A DNA stretch of 64,000 bases from Stenotrophomonas tumulicola (GTDB lineage: Bacteria > Pseudomonadota > Gammaproteobacteria > Xanthomonadales > Xanthomonadaceae), in contig NZ_JACGXS010000001.1 in assembly GCF_014117215.1 (NCBI RefSeq), positions 372,001 through 436,000 of the forward strand. The letters are read 5' to 3'. Below the pieces are notes generated by a model. It ran no database searches. It worked only from the letters and a program-made list of their open reading frames with translations, and was not told the origin of the DNA. Below, piece by piece: positions 7,996 through 21,242 of the stretch. Numbering within the stretch: position 1 is the stretch's first letter; each line of letters starts with the position of its first letter. The position numbers and the translations under genes are program-made.

Positions 7996-9492
7996 TCAGT
8001 TGCGCTGGAACAGTGCCTGCACGTCCTTGCGGAACGCCGCCTGGCTGTCCGCACGGCTGTAGAACATGTGGCCGCCCGGGTAGCTGCGGACCTGCACGCG
8101 GTCCGGGTTGCTGCCCATCGTCGGCATCTGGTCCACGGTCAGGATCGAGCCCATGAACGGGCACGACAGATCGTTCCAGCCGTGGGCGATCAGCACCTGC
8201 AGGTGCGGGTCGATCGCCACCGCCTGGCGCAGTTGGGTCACCGCCCCTTGGCGCAGTTCGCTGTTGCGGTCCCACAACCGGTTCACGTCATAGTTCAGTG
8301 CCTGGTAACGCGCATCGACCTTCCAGCCGACCACGCGGGTGGCGAAGTCGACCATCGCGGTGGTGGTGGGGGCGATGATGCTGTCCAGCAGCGGATCATT
8401 GGCACGCTGCTCGGGATCATTGGGGAACGGATCGAAGGCGGTTACGTTGGAGTCGTAGCGGCTGCCGAGCGTGCCCTTGTCGCGGAACACCTCGCGCAGA
8501 TAGGCCTGGGTTTCCAGACGGCCACCGGCGCGGCGCACGAACAGTGGGTCGAGGCCGGTCAGCTCGGCGACCCGGCGCAGCATCGCTTCGGTTGCCTGCG
8601 GATCGCTGCGGCCCTTCATCAGCGCGCTGGCATAGTCGCCGCGGGTGTACTCGACCACCTCGCGCATCGCCGCGTCGGTCAGTTTCCCCTCGCGCTCCAA
8701 GTGCGCGGCGGCGATCGACGGCAGCGTCTGCATCCACGCCATCGGCGAGACATCGGCGTTGTCTTCCAGCGTCGGGCTCAGGTACGGCGACACCAGCACC
8801 AGGCCATTCATCGCCACGCCCAGCCGGGTCTGCAGGAAGTGGGTGATGCGTGGGCCGCGATAGCCGCCATAGCTCTCGCCGGCCAGGTACTTGCGCGAGG
8901 CCATGCGCTGGTTGCGCAGCAGCCAGTCGTAGACCGAGCGCGACAGATACTCGATGTCGGCGCTGGGGTTGTACAGCTGCTTCTTTGCTTCGTCGTCGCC
9001 GATGCGCGCGCGGCTGAAGCCGGTGCCAACCGGATCGATGAACACCAGATCGGTGAAATCCAGCCAGGTGCCCGGGTTGTCATGCAGCGTGGCAGGCGCC
9101 GAAGCGCTGTCGCCTTCCGAGCCGAAGGTCACTACCTTGGGGCCGATGGCGCCGAGGTTGAGATAGACGGATGAGGCACCGGGACCGCCATTGAGGGCGA
9201 AGGTCACCGGCCGGTCCTTGCCTGGCATCGTGTAGGAGGTGAACACCACGTCGGCGATCACCTTGCCTTGCGCATCGCGCACGGGCAGGGTGCCGATGGT
9301 GGCCGTGTAATCGAGCGTGCGCCCGGCCAGGCGCATGCTCTGGCGAGTGGACGCGTCGGCGGGGAGTGCTGGCGCCTCGGCCTTCTCTGCCTTGGTGTCG
9401 GACTGGGTGTCGGCCGCGGGTGCGGCCAGTACGCAGGTGGGGGTGATGAGCAGGCCGACGCAGAGCGCGGCAGTGTGCAGCAGGAACTTCAT
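7996..9492 (-). CDS. Secreted serine carboxypeptidase, peptidase family S10
   Basis: A 498-residue protein with a signal peptide (MKFLLHTAALCVGLLITPTC, cleavage near AAPAAD, or lipid attachment is less likely), then an alpha/beta-hydrolase fold of family S10. The oxyanion motif NGGPGASS is at 101-108, the nucleophile Ser207 is in GESYGG, Asp441 is in GWNDLSC and His475 in YPGGHMF, so the triad is complete. S10 enzymes remove C-terminal residues at acid pH; they are mainly eukaryotic but also occur in xanthomonads. The start at 9492 gives the signal peptide directly. It is a single gene downstream of parE on the same strand, separated by 191 bases. Confidence 0.88.
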   Translation of the reverse strand: MKFLLHTAALCVGLLITPTCVLAAPAADTQSDTKAEKAEAPALPADASTRQSMRLAGRTLDYTATIGTLPVRDAQGKVIADVVFTSYTMPGKDRPVTFALNGGPGASSVYLNLGAIGPKVVTFGSEGDSASAPATLHDNPGTWLDFTDLVFIDPVGTGFSRARIGDDEAKKQLYNPSADIEYLSRSVYDWLLRNQRMASRKYLAGESYGGYRGPRITHFLQTRLGVAMNGLVLVSPYLSPTLEDNADVSPMAWMQTLPSIAAAHLEREGKLTDAAMREVVEYTRGDYASALMKGRSDPQATEAMLRRVAELTGLDPLFVRRAGGRLETQAYLREVFRDKGTLGSRYDSNVTAFDPFPNDPEQRANDPLLDSIIAPTTTAMVDFATRVVGWKVDARYQALNYDVNRLWDRNSELRQGAVTQLRQAVAIDPHLQVLIAHGWNDLSCPFMGSILTVDQMPTMGSNPDRVQVRSYPGGHMFYSRADSQAAFRKDVQALFQRN

Positions 9493-9683
9493 GGCATCGG
9501 CACGGTGGCGTAGGGATCCCGATGCTAGGCTGCAGCGCCGGTACGCCGTATGTGTCCAAAGGCATGCATAGGCGTTGCGGCCCGATACGGACAAGTGGAC
9601 AGGCCGCGCCGCGCCGCATGGACAACGGCGGGCGCAGGGTGCCGAGGCCGTCGCCACGGCCCCGGGAAATGAATCGCCGGCTG

Positions 9684-11573
9684 TCAGGCTTCCAGCGAGG
9701 CCAGGTCGCCCTTGGTTTCCAGCCACCCCTTCCGATCACTCGCCCGCTTCTTGGCCAGCAGCATGTCCATCAGCGAATGGGTCTGTTCGCCATCGTCGAT
9801 GGTCAACTGCACCAGGCGGCGCGTATCGGGGTGGATGGTGGATTCGCGCAGCTGCGGCGGGTTCATCTCGCCCAGCCCCTTGAAGCGGGTCACGCTGATG
9901 GCGCCCTTGATCTTCTCGCGCTCGATCTTGTCCAGCATGGTGCGCTTTTCTTCCTCATCCAGTGCGTAGAACACCTGCTTGCCCACGTCGATGCGGAACA
10001 GCGGCGGCATGGCCACGAACACATGGCCGGCGTCGACCAGTGCGGGGAAGTGCTTGAGGAACAGCGCGGTGAGCAGCGTGGCGATATGCAGGCCGTCGGA
10101 GTCGGCGTCGGCCAGGATCACCACCTTGCCGTAGCGCAGGCCGCTGATGTCGTCCTTGCCTGGATCGCAGCCGATGGCAATGGCCAGGTTGTGCACTTCT
10201 TCGGACGCCAGCACGCTGTTGGACGACACTTCCCAGGTGTTGAGGATCTTGCCGCGCAGCGGCATGATCGCCTGGAAATCCTTGTCGCGGGCCTGCTTGG
10301 CGCTGCCGCCGGCGGAGTCACCTTCGACCAGGAACAGCTCGGTGCGCGACAGGTCCTGGCTGATGCAGTCGGCCAGCTTACCCGGCAGTGCAGGGCCCTG
10401 GGTGACCTTCTTGCGCACCACCAGCTTTTCGGTCTTCAGGCGCGCGCTGGCGCGCTCGATGGCCAGCTGTGCGATTTTCTCGCCCATCTCTACGTTCTGG
10501 TTCAGCAGCAGGCTGAAGGCATCGTGCGCGGCGCCCTCGACGAAGCCGGCAGCCTGGCGCGAGGACAGGCGTTCCTTGGTCTGGCCGCTGAACTGTGGGT
10601 CGGTCATCTTGATCGACAACACGAACGCAACGCGGTCCCATACGTCTTCCGGGGCCAGCTTGACGCCGCGCGGCAGCAGGTTGCGGAAGTCGCAGAACTC
10701 GCGCAGCGCTTCAGTCAGCCCGGTACGCAGGCCATTGACATGGGTGCCATGCTGCGCCGTCGGAATCAGGTTGACGTAACTTTCCTGTACCAGCTCGCCT
10801 TCCGGCATCCAGGCTACGGCCCAGTCGGCGATCTCGGTCTCTTTCCTGACATGGCCGATGAACAGGTCGCCCGGCAGCATTTCGCGCTCGCCCAGTTCGG
10901 CCTTCAGGTAATCGCGCAGGCCGTCCTCGTAATACCAGGTGTCGACCTCGCCGGTGGCTTCATCGGTCAGCTTGACCGTCAGGCCTGGGCACAGCACGGC
11001 CTTGGCGCGCAGCAGGTGCTTCAGGGCGCGTACGGCGAATTTGGGCGTATCGAAATACTTTGGATCCGGCCAGAAGCGCAGGCGGGTGCCGGTGTTCTTC
11101 TTGCCGACGTTGCCTACCACTTCCAGTGGGGTTGCACGGTCGCCGTTGCGGAAGGTGATGCGATGCTCGGCGCCATCGCGCTTGATGTGCACCTCGACCA
11201 GCGTGGACAACGCGTTGACCACGCTCACGCCCACGCCGTGCAGGCCGCCGGAGAAGGTGTAGTTGTTGTTGTTGAACTTGCCGCCGGCGTGCAGGCGGGT
11301 AAGGATCAACTCCACGCCGGGGATCTTTTCTTCCGGATGGATGTCCACCGGCATGCCGCGGCCGTCATCGCTGACCTCGACGCTGCCGTCTTTGTGCAGG
11401 ACGATGTCGATCGAACGGGCGTGGCCGGCGAGGGCCTCGTCCACCGAGTTGTCGATCACTTCCTGCGCCAGATGGTTCGGGCGCGAGGTGTCGGTGTACA
11501 TGCCGGGGCGGCGCTTTACCGGATCCAGGCCGGACAGGACTTCAATATCGGCGGCGTTATAGCGGGCGTTCAT
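9684..11573 (-). CDS. parE: DNA topoisomerase IV subunit B
   Basis: ParE is the ATPase subunit of topoisomerase IV, which decatenates daughter chromosomes with ParC. The 629-residue protein has the GHKL ATP site (EVIDNSVDEA near 39-48, DDGRGMPVD near 68-76, GGLHGVGVSVVNALS near 107-121), the transducer domain, and a TOPRIM domain with FLVEGDSAGG and ADADSDGLHIA, ending in the usual IMPLRGKILN and FKGLGEMNP motifs. The length favours ParE over GyrB, which is near 800 residues in this group. parC is not in the window. Confidence 0.95.
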   Translation of the reverse strand: MNARYNAADIEVLSGLDPVKRRPGMYTDTSRPNHLAQEVIDNSVDEALAGHARSIDIVLHKDGSVEVSDDGRGMPVDIHPEEKIPGVELILTRLHAGGKFNNNNYTFSGGLHGVGVSVVNALSTLVEVHIKRDGAEHRITFRNGDRATPLEVVGNVGKKNTGTRLRFWPDPKYFDTPKFAVRALKHLLRAKAVLCPGLTVKLTDEATGEVDTWYYEDGLRDYLKAELGEREMLPGDLFIGHVRKETEIADWAVAWMPEGELVQESYVNLIPTAQHGTHVNGLRTGLTEALREFCDFRNLLPRGVKLAPEDVWDRVAFVLSIKMTDPQFSGQTKERLSSRQAAGFVEGAAHDAFSLLLNQNVEMGEKIAQLAIERASARLKTEKLVVRKKVTQGPALPGKLADCISQDLSRTELFLVEGDSAGGSAKQARDKDFQAIMPLRGKILNTWEVSSNSVLASEEVHNLAIAIGCDPGKDDISGLRYGKVVILADADSDGLHIATLLTALFLKHFPALVDAGHVFVAMPPLFRIDVGKQVFYALDEEEKRTMLDKIEREKIKGAISVTRFKGLGEMNPPQLRESTIHPDTRRLVQLTIDDGEQTHSLMDMLLAKKRASDRKGWLETKGDLASLEA

Positions 11574-11736
11574 CTATGTTTCAAAGCCTTGGAGCGACGC
11601 GCAAGTGTGCGGTCTGTGCGGGGATTTTGCACGCCTGCGGTTCAGCTGGTGGGCGGAGGTTGGCGGTAAAATGGCCCGAGCTGGGAAAGGGACGCCAGCG
11701 CCCCCATTTCCGGGTCGATACCGCGAGGAGGACTCC

Positions 11737-13996
<2,260 letters not shown>

Positions 13997-14089
13997 CTTG
14001 CAGCGGGGGCCCCGTGCCCCCATCTTCCGCGCTTGAACCCCTGGCGCCTGCCGGTACCTGCCGGCGCCGCGCCCAAACAAGGAAACGCC

Positions 14090-14920
14090 ATGAAACTGTG
14101 TGGATTCGAGGTCGGGCTGGACCAGCCCCTGTTCCTGATCGCCGGCCCCTGCGTGATCGAGTCGATGCAGCTGCAGCTCGACGTGGCCGGCCGCCTGAAG
14201 GAAATCACCGGCAAGCTCGGGGTGAACTTCATCTTCAAGTCCAGCTTCGACAAGGCCAACCGTACCTCGGGCACCGCATTCCGCGGTCCGGGCATGGAAG
14301 AAGGCCTGAAGGTGCTGGCCGAAGTGAAGAAGCAGATTGGCGTGCCGGTGTTGACCGACGTGCATGAATACACGCCGATGGACGAGGTGGCTTCGGTGGT
14401 GGATGTGCTGCAGACGCCGGCGTTCCTGGTACGGCAGACCGATTTCATCAAGAAGGTCTGCGCGGCCGGCAAGCCGGTCAACATCAAGAAGGGCCAGTTC
14501 CTGTCGCCGTGGGACATGAAGCCGGTGGTGGAGAAGGCCAAGTCGACCGGCAACGAGCAGATCATGGTCTGTGAGCGCGGGGCCAGCTTTGGTTACAACA
14601 ACCTGGTCAGCGACATGCGCTCGCTGTCGGTGATGCGCGATACCGGTTGCCCGGTGGTGTTCGACGCCACCCATTCGGTGCAGTTGCCGGGCGGGCAGGG
14701 CACCAGTTCCGGCGGCCAGCGCGAGTTCGTGCCGGTGCTGTCGCGTGCCGCCGTGGCGGTCGGCGTGTCCGGGCTGTTCGCCGAAACCCACCCGGATCCG
14801 TCCAAGGCGCTGTCCGACGGCCCCAATGCCTGGCCATTGGATCGCATGGAGGAACTGCTGGAGACGTTGATGGAGCTCGACGCGGTGACCAAGAAGCACG
14901 GCTTCTCCCGCTTCGCCTGA
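14090..14920 (+). CDS. kdsA: 3-deoxy-D-manno-octulosonate 8-phosphate synthase
   Basis: KdsA condenses arabinose 5-phosphate with phosphoenolpyruvate for the Kdo of lipopolysaccharide. The protein has 276 residues, with [26 protein letters not shown] and [11 protein letters not shown] as family motifs. Residue 21 is Cys in the sequence IAGPCVIES. In this enzyme family that Cys marks metal-dependent members such as the Aquifex enzyme, while the E. coli enzyme has Asn there. The start has a good ribosome binding site (AAGGAAACGCC). Confidence 0.95.
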   Translation: MKLCGFEVGLDQPLFLIAGPCVIESMQLQLDVAGRLKEITGKLGVNFIFKSSFDKANRTSGTAFRGPGMEEGLKVLAEVKKQIGVPVLTDVHEYTPMDEVASVVDVLQTPAFLVRQTDFIKKVCAAGKPVNIKKGQFLSPWDMKPVVEKAKSTGNEQIMVCERGASFGYNNLVSDMRSLSVMRDTGCPVVFDATHSVQLPGGQGTSSGGQREFVPVLSRAAVAVGVSGLFAETHPDPSKALSDGPNAWPLDRMEELLETLMELDAVTKKHGFSRFA

Positions 14921-14949
14921 TGCCGGGGTGCCGGGCCGGGCCCGGCATT

Positions 14950-14979
14950 GCCGCAGCGGCCGGGTACCGCCGCTGCGGC
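14950..14979 (+). repeat. Hairpin in the kdsA-eno gap
   Basis: GCCGCAGCGG and CCGCTGCGGC form a perfect 10-bp stem around a 10-base loop, preceded by a degenerate SMAG-like TGCCGGG...CCCGGCA palindrome just after the kdsA stop. No U-tract follows, so it is unlikely to be a complete terminator. Confidence 0.5.
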
Positions 14980-15011
14980 GGATTTGGCTTCTGACCTGTG
15001 TGCGGGGATAA

Positions 15012-16352
<1,341 letters not shown>

Positions 16353-16356
16353 TCGC

Positions 16357-16707
16357 ATGCGCAACTGGCGGTGGCTGCTGCTGGTGCTGGCCCTGCTGCT
16401 GGCATGGCTGCAGTACCGTTTCTGGTTCGGCCCGGGCAATTCCGGCGAAGTGATGACCCTGGAGGCCCAGGTCGAACACCAGAATCGTGACAACGATGGC
16501 CTGCAGCAGCGCAATGATGCGCTGGCTGCCGAAGTGCAGGACCTGAAAGAGGGCCAGTCGGCCATCGAAGAGCGTGCGCGCAGCGAGCTGGGCATGATCA
16601 AGCCCGGCGAGAAATTCTATCGCGTGGTGGAGGACGCGCCGGTTGCCCCGGTGCGTGCGCCGTCCGCGGCACCGGCGCCAGCCGATCCTGCGGCGGACGT
16701 CCCATGA
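16357..16707 (+). CDS. ftsB: Cell division protein FtsB
   Basis: FtsB is a bitopic divisome protein that pairs with FtsL and FtsQ. The 116-residue protein has a short N-terminus, one membrane helix (about residues 5-22), a coiled coil (about 34-75: [20 protein letters not shown]...) and the conserved [17 protein letters not shown] motif. The Pro/Ala-rich tail after residue 90 is a group-specific extension. It starts 4 bases after eno and overlaps ispD by four bases (ATGA). Confidence 0.93.
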   Translation: MRNWRWLLLVLALLLAWLQYRFWFGPGNSGEVMTLEAQVEHQNRDNDGLQQRNDALAAEVQDLKEGQSAIEERARSELGMIKPGEKFYRVVEDAPVAPVRAPSAAPAPADPAADVP

Positions 16708-17402
16708 GCCCGGCGATCTGGGTAGTCGTGCCAGCGGCTGGTCGCGGCGCACGATTCGGTGCGCCACTGCCCAAGCAGTACCTGCCGGCAGGCGGGCGGC
16801 TGCTGCTGGCCCATACCCTCGATGCGTTGCTTGCGCACCCGGCGGTGGCCGGGGCGATGGTGGTGATCGGCCAGGACGATGCAGACTGGCCGGGCTGGAC
16901 CGAATGGGCCGGCAAGCCGGTGTCGACCTGTACAGGGGGTGCGACGCGCGCAGCATCGGTGCTGGCGGGATTGCAGGCGCTGCCGGAAACCGTGCGTGCC
17001 GACGAGTTCGTGCTGGTGCACGATGCTGCCCGGCCAAACCTGGCGCTCGCTGACCTGGGGCGCTTGCTGGAAGTGGGCCGCGCCGACCCGGTCGGCGCGA
17101 TCCTGGCCGCACCGGTACGCGATACCCTCAAGCGCGCAGGCGACGATGGCGGCATCGACGGCACCGAGCCACGCGAGCGCCTGTGGCGCGCGCTGACCCC
17201 GCAGCTGTTCCGTCGCCACCAGCTCAGCCGCGCGCTGGCCGATGCCGCGGCAGCAGGCGTGGAAGTCACCGACGAGGCGATGGCCATGGAGCGGCAGGGC
17301 CAGCGTCCGCTGCTGGTCGAAGGCAGCGAGGACAACTTCAAGGTCACCACGCCGGCCGACCTGGACCGTTTCGAATTCATACTTTCCCGCCGCGACGGCT
17401 GA
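16704..17402 (+). CDS. ispD: 2-C-methyl-D-erythritol 4-phosphate cytidylyltransferase
   Basis: IspD transfers CMP to methylerythritol phosphate in the MEP isoprenoid pathway, using CTP. The nucleotidyltransferase motif [18 protein letters not shown] is at residues 10-27, and VHDAARPNL and [10 protein letters not shown] follow in order. The 232-residue length is normal. It overlaps ftsB by four bases and is followed by ispF, a frequent arrangement. Confidence 0.95.
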   Translation: MSPAIWVVVPAAGRGARFGAPLPKQYLPAGGRLLLAHTLDALLAHPAVAGAMVVIGQDDADWPGWTEWAGKPVSTCTGGATRAASVLAGLQALPETVRADEFVLVHDAARPNLALADLGRLLEVGRADPVGAILAAPVRDTLKRAGDDGGIDGTEPRERLWRALTPQLFRRHQLSRALADAAAAGVEVTDEAMAMERQGQRPLLVEGSEDNFKVTTPADLDRFEFILSRRDG

Positions 17403-17434
17403 TCGCGCCGCGCGGCTCTGCAAGGGCTGTATCC

Positions 17435-17932
17435 ATGAGCACCACTCCGTTCCCACCTGTCCGCATCGGCCAGGGTTACGACGTCCATGCCTTCGGTGAA
17501 GGCGACCACATCATGCTGGGGGGCATCCGCGTACCACATGGTGCCGGCGTACTGGCCCACAGCGATGGCGATGTGATCCTGCATGCACTGTGCGATGCGA
17601 TGCTGGGCGCGCTGGCGCTGGGCGACATCGGACAGCATTTTCCGCCCAGCGACGATCGCTGGAAGGGCGCCGACAGCAGCGATTTCGTGCGTCATTGCGA
17701 TGCGCTGCTGCAGGAGCGTGGCTGGCAGGTCGGCAACACCGACATCACGGTGATCTGCGAGCGTCCGAAGGTCGGGCCGCATGCGCTGGCGATACGCGAA
17801 CGCATCGCCGGATTGCTGCAGCTGCCGCTGGATGCGGTGAGCGTCAAGGCAACCACATCCGAAAAGCTGGGCTTCACTGGCCGCAGCGAAGGCATCGCCG
17901 CGCAGGCCGTGGTGCTGCTGGTGGCGGCATGA
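17435..17932 (+). CDS. ispF: 2-C-methyl-D-erythritol 2,4-cyclodiphosphate synthase
   Basis: IspF cyclises the IspE product in the MEP pathway, using a Zn2+ site in a trimer. The 165-residue protein has the metal ligands in [10 protein letters not shown] (Asp and His), [19 protein letters not shown], the loop [13 protein letters not shown], and the C-terminal [21 protein letters not shown]. It begins 32 bases after ispD and overlaps truD by four bases. Confidence 0.95.
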   Translation: MSTTPFPPVRIGQGYDVHAFGEGDHIMLGGIRVPHGAGVLAHSDGDVILHALCDAMLGALALGDIGQHFPPSDDRWKGADSSDFVRHCDALLQERGWQVGNTDITVICERPKVGPHALAIRERIAGLLQLPLDAVSVKATTSEKLGFTGRSEGIAAQAVVLLVAA

Positions 17933-18948
17933 TTCCTTTGCCGCTGGCGTTTGGCGCGCCGCTGTTCACCCACGCACGGATCCGCAGCACGCCGGAAGAT
18001 TTCCAGGTCGATGAGTTGCCGTCTTTCGAGGCGAGCGGCGAGGGCGAGCACTTGTTGCTGGATATCCGCAAGCGCGATGCCAACACGCAGCATGTGGCCA
18101 AGCGTCTTGCCGACTGGGCCGGGCTGCCGGAGATGGCGGTCAGCTATGCAGGCATGAAGGACCGCCACGCGGTCACCACGCAGCGTTTCAGCGTGCACCT
18201 GCCCAAGCGGGTCGCGCCGGACCTGGCCGGGTTGGCCAGCGACGAGATCGAAGTACTGTCGTCCACCTGGCACAACCGCAAGCTGCAACGTGGTGCTCTG
18301 GCCGGCAACCGCTTCAAGCTGGTACTGCGCGAGGTCGATGGTGATGCCGGGGCGATCAGCGAGCGCTTGCAGCAGATTGCCCTGCGCGGGCTGCCGAACT
18401 GGTTCGGCGAGCAGCGTTTTGGCCGTGACGGAGGCAATGTCCCGGCGGCGCTGGCGATGTTTGCTGGCCGTCGGGTGCGCAAGGACCAGCGATCGCTGCT
18501 GTTGTCTGCCGCGCGTTCGGCATTGTTCAACCAGGTGCTGGCCGCGCGGGTGGAGCAGGGCAGTTGGGACCAGCCGCTGGACGGCGAGGTATGGATGCTT
18601 GATGGCAGTCGCAGTGTCTTTGGGCCAGAGCCATGGAGCGACGTACTGGCCGAGCGCCTGGGCCGCTTCGACATCCATCCGAGCGGGCCGTTGTGGGGGG
18701 CTGGCGAACTGCGCAGCGTCGACGCGGCGCGCGAACTGGAACTGGGCGCGATCGGCGATGAACAGTCGCTGGAACTGCGTGCCGGACTGGAAGCCGCCGG
18801 GCTGAAGCAGGAGCGCCGTGCCCTTCGCCTGCGTCCGGCCCTGCTGCAGCACCAGTGGCTGCAGCAGGACGTACTGGAACTGTCCTTCGCCCTGCCTCCG
18901 GGCTGCTACGCCACCGCCGTCCTGCACGAACTGGGCCCCGTAAGCTGA
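17929..18948 (+). CDS. truD: tRNA pseudouridine(13) synthase
   Basis: TruD makes pseudouridine 13 in tRNAs. The 339-residue protein has [17 protein letters not shown] near the N-terminus, the catalytic Asp78 in [12 protein letters not shown], and the [15 protein letters not shown] motif. The ATG overlaps the ispF stop (ATGA). The stop codon TGA is inside the left arm of the long inverted repeat at 18944-19032, so the repeat sets the last residue. Confidence 0.94.
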   Translation: MIPLPLAFGAPLFTHARIRSTPEDFQVDELPSFEASGEGEHLLLDIRKRDANTQHVAKRLADWAGLPEMAVSYAGMKDRHAVTTQRFSVHLPKRVAPDLAGLASDEIEVLSSTWHNRKLQRGALAGNRFKLVLREVDGDAGAISERLQQIALRGLPNWFGEQRFGRDGGNVPAALAMFAGRRVRKDQRSLLLSAARSALFNQVLAARVEQGSWDQPLDGEVWMLDGSRSVFGPEPWSDVLAERLGRFDIHPSGPLWGAGELRSVDAARELELGAIGDEQSLELRAGLEAAGLKQERRALRLRPALLQHQWLQQDVLELSFALPPGCYATAVLHELGPVS

Positions 18949-19032
18949 AAAAGGGGACGGAGGGGATCAAGTCGTTTGTGGCCTGCGAAAGCGGCCACAA
19001 ACGACTTGATCCCCTCCGTCCCCTTTTTCAGC
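18944..19032. repeat. Perfect 40-bp inverted repeat joining truD and smr
   Basis: The arm at 18944-18983 is the exact reverse complement of 18993-19032, separated by nine bases (TGCGAAAGC, within which GC-GAAA-GC can form a GNRA tetraloop). Each arm begins GCTGAAAAAGGGGACGGAGG. The TGA of the left arm is the truD stop, and the TGA of the right arm, read on the other strand, is the smr stop. Both convergent mRNAs would end in a very stable hairpin. Confidence 0.97.
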
Positions 19033-19564
19033 GGGCCAGGAGAACCAGGACGGCGCCGGTGCCGCCTTGGCTGGCGGGTGCGGAATGGAAGGCCAGTACG
19101 TCGTTGCGCAGCCGCAGCAGGCGATCGACCAGGTTCTTCAGGACCGGGGCGCCGCCATCGGACTGCCGGCCCTTGCCATGGATGATGCGTACGCAGCCAT
19201 GTTCGTGCGCGTGCGCTTCCAGCAGGAACTGGCGCAGCAGCTGTTCGGCCTGCGTGGCCGTGGCGCCATGCAGGTCCAGTTCGTCCTGCACGGAATACTG
19301 GCCCTTCCTGAGCCGCTGGAACATGCGCGGAGGCAGGTTGTCCCGTCGATAGCTCAGTGCGTCGCCGGCATCCAGTGGCGCGCTCCCGCGCAGCAGGCGC
19401 GCGAACTCGCCGAGCGCCTCCTGTTCATCACGTTCGGCCATGCGGGCGCGCGGACGTGGTTTGGGCGCGCTGGGTGCCGGCCCGCTCCCCTTGCGCAGCG
19501 GAGTGACCTCGCCAATGGCCGAGCGGAACAGCTCGGCTGGATCTTCGTCATGCGGGTGTGCCAT
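19028..19564 (-). CDS. Smr-domain protein
   Basis: The protein has 178 residues from ATG 19564 (MAHPHDEDPAELFR), or six more from ATG 19582. The N-terminal half is charged and disordered; residues about 100-178 are an Smr domain with DELDLHG, the LDLHG signature that binds branched DNA or RNA, and IIHGKGRQS, the HGKG loop. Short single-domain Smr proteins of the E. coli SmrB type act as endonucleases, SmrB on mRNA in collided ribosomes. The stop codon lies in the long inverted repeat. Confidence 0.88.
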   Translation of the reverse strand: MAHPHDEDPAELFRSAIGEVTPLRKGSGPAPSAPKPRPRARMAERDEQEALGEFARLLRGSAPLDAGDALSYRRDNLPPRMFQRLRKGQYSVQDELDLHGATATQAEQLLRQFLLEAHAHEHGCVRIIHGKGRQSDGGAPVLKNLVDRLLRLRNDVLAFHSAPASQGGTGAVLVLLAR

Positions 19565-19766
19565 TGGAACAGGGTAACGCATGGGCGATGTCGACCCGAT
19601 GCACCGTCAATGACCCATGGCAGGGTAGGCCGTACGGCCGGCATGCGGCACAATACGGGACGCACTTGCGTGGTTGCCGCTGCTGCCGGGGGGAGGCGCA
19701 GCGACCACGCCCATGTCAGCAAGTGATGGAAGCGAAGTCTTGAACAATCAAGCGGTTGAAACGCGG

Positions 19767-20546
19767 ATGCGGGTATTGGTCAGCAATGACGACGGTGTCG
19801 ATGCCCCGGGCATCGGCATGCTCGCGTCCGTGCTGCGCGAGGCAGGACATGAAGTCACCGTGGTCGCGCCCGACCGCGATCGTTCCGGTGCCAGCAATTC
19901 GTTGACCCTGGACCTGCCCGTCCGCGTGAAGCGGATTGACCATTACACCGTTTCAGTGGCCGGCACTCCGACCGACTGCGTGCACCTGGCGTTGACCGGC
20001 CTGTTGGAGCATGAGCCGGACATCGTCGTTTCCGGCATCAATAACGTGGCCAACCTCGGTGACGACGTTATTTATTCCGGCACGGTATCGGCGGCAATGG
20101 AGGGGCGCCACCTTGGCCTGCCCGCCGTCGCCGTGTCGCTGGCCAGCCGCAACCGCGAGCCGAAGCATTTCCAGACCGCGGCCCGCGCGGCGGTGGAGAT
20201 CGTTGCGCGCCTGCGTGCCGACCCGCTGCCTGCCGACACCATCCTCAACGTCAACGTGCCGGACCTGCCGTGGGCAGAGGTCAACGGCTTCGAGGTAACC
20301 CGCCTGGGCAACCGCCACCGTGCCGAAGGCTGCATCGCGCAGGAAGATCCGCGTGGCAACCTGGTGTACTGGATCGGCCCGGCCGGGCGCGAGCAGGATT
20401 CCGGTCCGGGGACCGATTTCCACGCGGTACGCACCGGTTTCATCTCCATCACGCCCATCCAGGTCGACCTGACCCGTTACCAGGCATTGGAAAAGGTGGC
20501 CAGCTGGGTCGGTGGTCTTACCGCATCGCTGGAACGATCCGCATGA
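19767..20546 (+). CDS. surE: 5'/3'-nucleotidase SurE
   Basis: SurE is a metal-dependent phosphatase acting on nucleoside monophosphates and short polyphosphate in stationary phase. The 259-residue protein begins [16 protein letters not shown] with the Asp8-Asp9 metal pair, followed by [15 protein letters not shown] (the Ser ligand) and [20 protein letters not shown] (the Asn ligand and loop). The surE-pcm-yqaA-nlpD order matches the stress operon of E. coli, where rpoS follows; rpoS is absent here. Confidence 0.95.
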   Translation: MRVLVSNDDGVDAPGIGMLASVLREAGHEVTVVAPDRDRSGASNSLTLDLPVRVKRIDHYTVSVAGTPTDCVHLALTGLLEHEPDIVVSGINNVANLGDDVIYSGTVSAAMEGRHLGLPAVAVSLASRNREPKHFQTAARAAVEIVARLRADPLPADTILNVNVPDLPWAEVNGFEVTRLGNRHRAEGCIAQEDPRGNLVYWIGPAGREQDSGPGTDFHAVRTGFISITPIQVDLTRYQALEKVASWVGGLTASLERSA

Positions 20547-21220
20547 GTCCTCGCCTGCGCCTGCAACCGGAAGCGGTGGGTATCGGCATGACCTCCCAGC
20601 GCGTGCGCGACCGCTTGGTCGAGCGCCTGCGCGAAGCCGGCATCAACGACGAAGCAACCCTCAACGCCATCCGTGTCGTTCCGCGCCATCTGTTCATCGA
20701 CGAGGCGCTGGCCTCGCGGGCCTACGAGGACACGGCGCTTCCCATCGGGCATGGGCAGACCATCTCGCAGCCATGGGTGGTGGCGCGGATGACCGAAGCG
20801 GTGCTGCAGGTGGCGCCGAAGACCGTGCTGGAAGTCGGCACCGGGTCGGGTTACCAGGCTGCCGTGCTGGCAGCGGTGGGGCTGGAAGTATTCACTGTCG
20901 AACGGATCGGCGACCTGCTGCGCCAGGCGCGCAAGCGCTTCCGTTCCCTGGCCATGAACATCCGCACCAAGCATGACGACGGGCGGGTCGGCTGGCCCGA
21001 ACACGGTCCGTACGATGCCATCGTGGTGACCGCGGCCGCGCCGGCGCTGGTGGATGCCCTGGTCGAGCAGCTCGCCGTCGGTGGCCGCCTGGTGGCACCG
21101 GTCGGTGGGCCGGGCGCACAGTCGCTGGTGCAGCTGGATCGCCTCCAGGATGGCAGCATCGAACAGCGTGTGTTGGCGCCGGTCACTTTCGTGCCGCTGC
21201 TGTCTGGCATGCTGGACTGA
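20543..21220 (+). CDS. pcm: Protein-L-isoaspartate O-methyltransferase
   Basis: PCM methylates isoaspartyl residues in aged proteins so that they can be repaired. The 225-residue protein contains [41 protein letters not shown] and the SAM motif [16 protein letters not shown]. The ATG overlaps the surE stop (ATGA), so it is translationally coupled. Confidence 0.95.
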   Translation: MSPRLRLQPEAVGIGMTSQRVRDRLVERLREAGINDEATLNAIRVVPRHLFIDEALASRAYEDTALPIGHGQTISQPWVVARMTEAVLQVAPKTVLEVGTGSGYQAAVLAAVGLEVFTVERIGDLLRQARKRFRSLAMNIRTKHDDGRVGWPEHGPYDAIVVTAAAPALVDALVEQLAVGGRLVAPVGGPGAQSLVQLDRLQDGSIEQRVLAPVTFVPLLSGMLD

Positions 21221-21242
21221 TTTTCCACGGAGCAGGGCATTC

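Noticed and set aside
9522..11669. A 715-codon open frame on the plus strand, antisense to parE
   Set aside because: It has His/Gln/Val-rich composition typical of reversed high-GC genes, and parE on the other strand is unambiguous.
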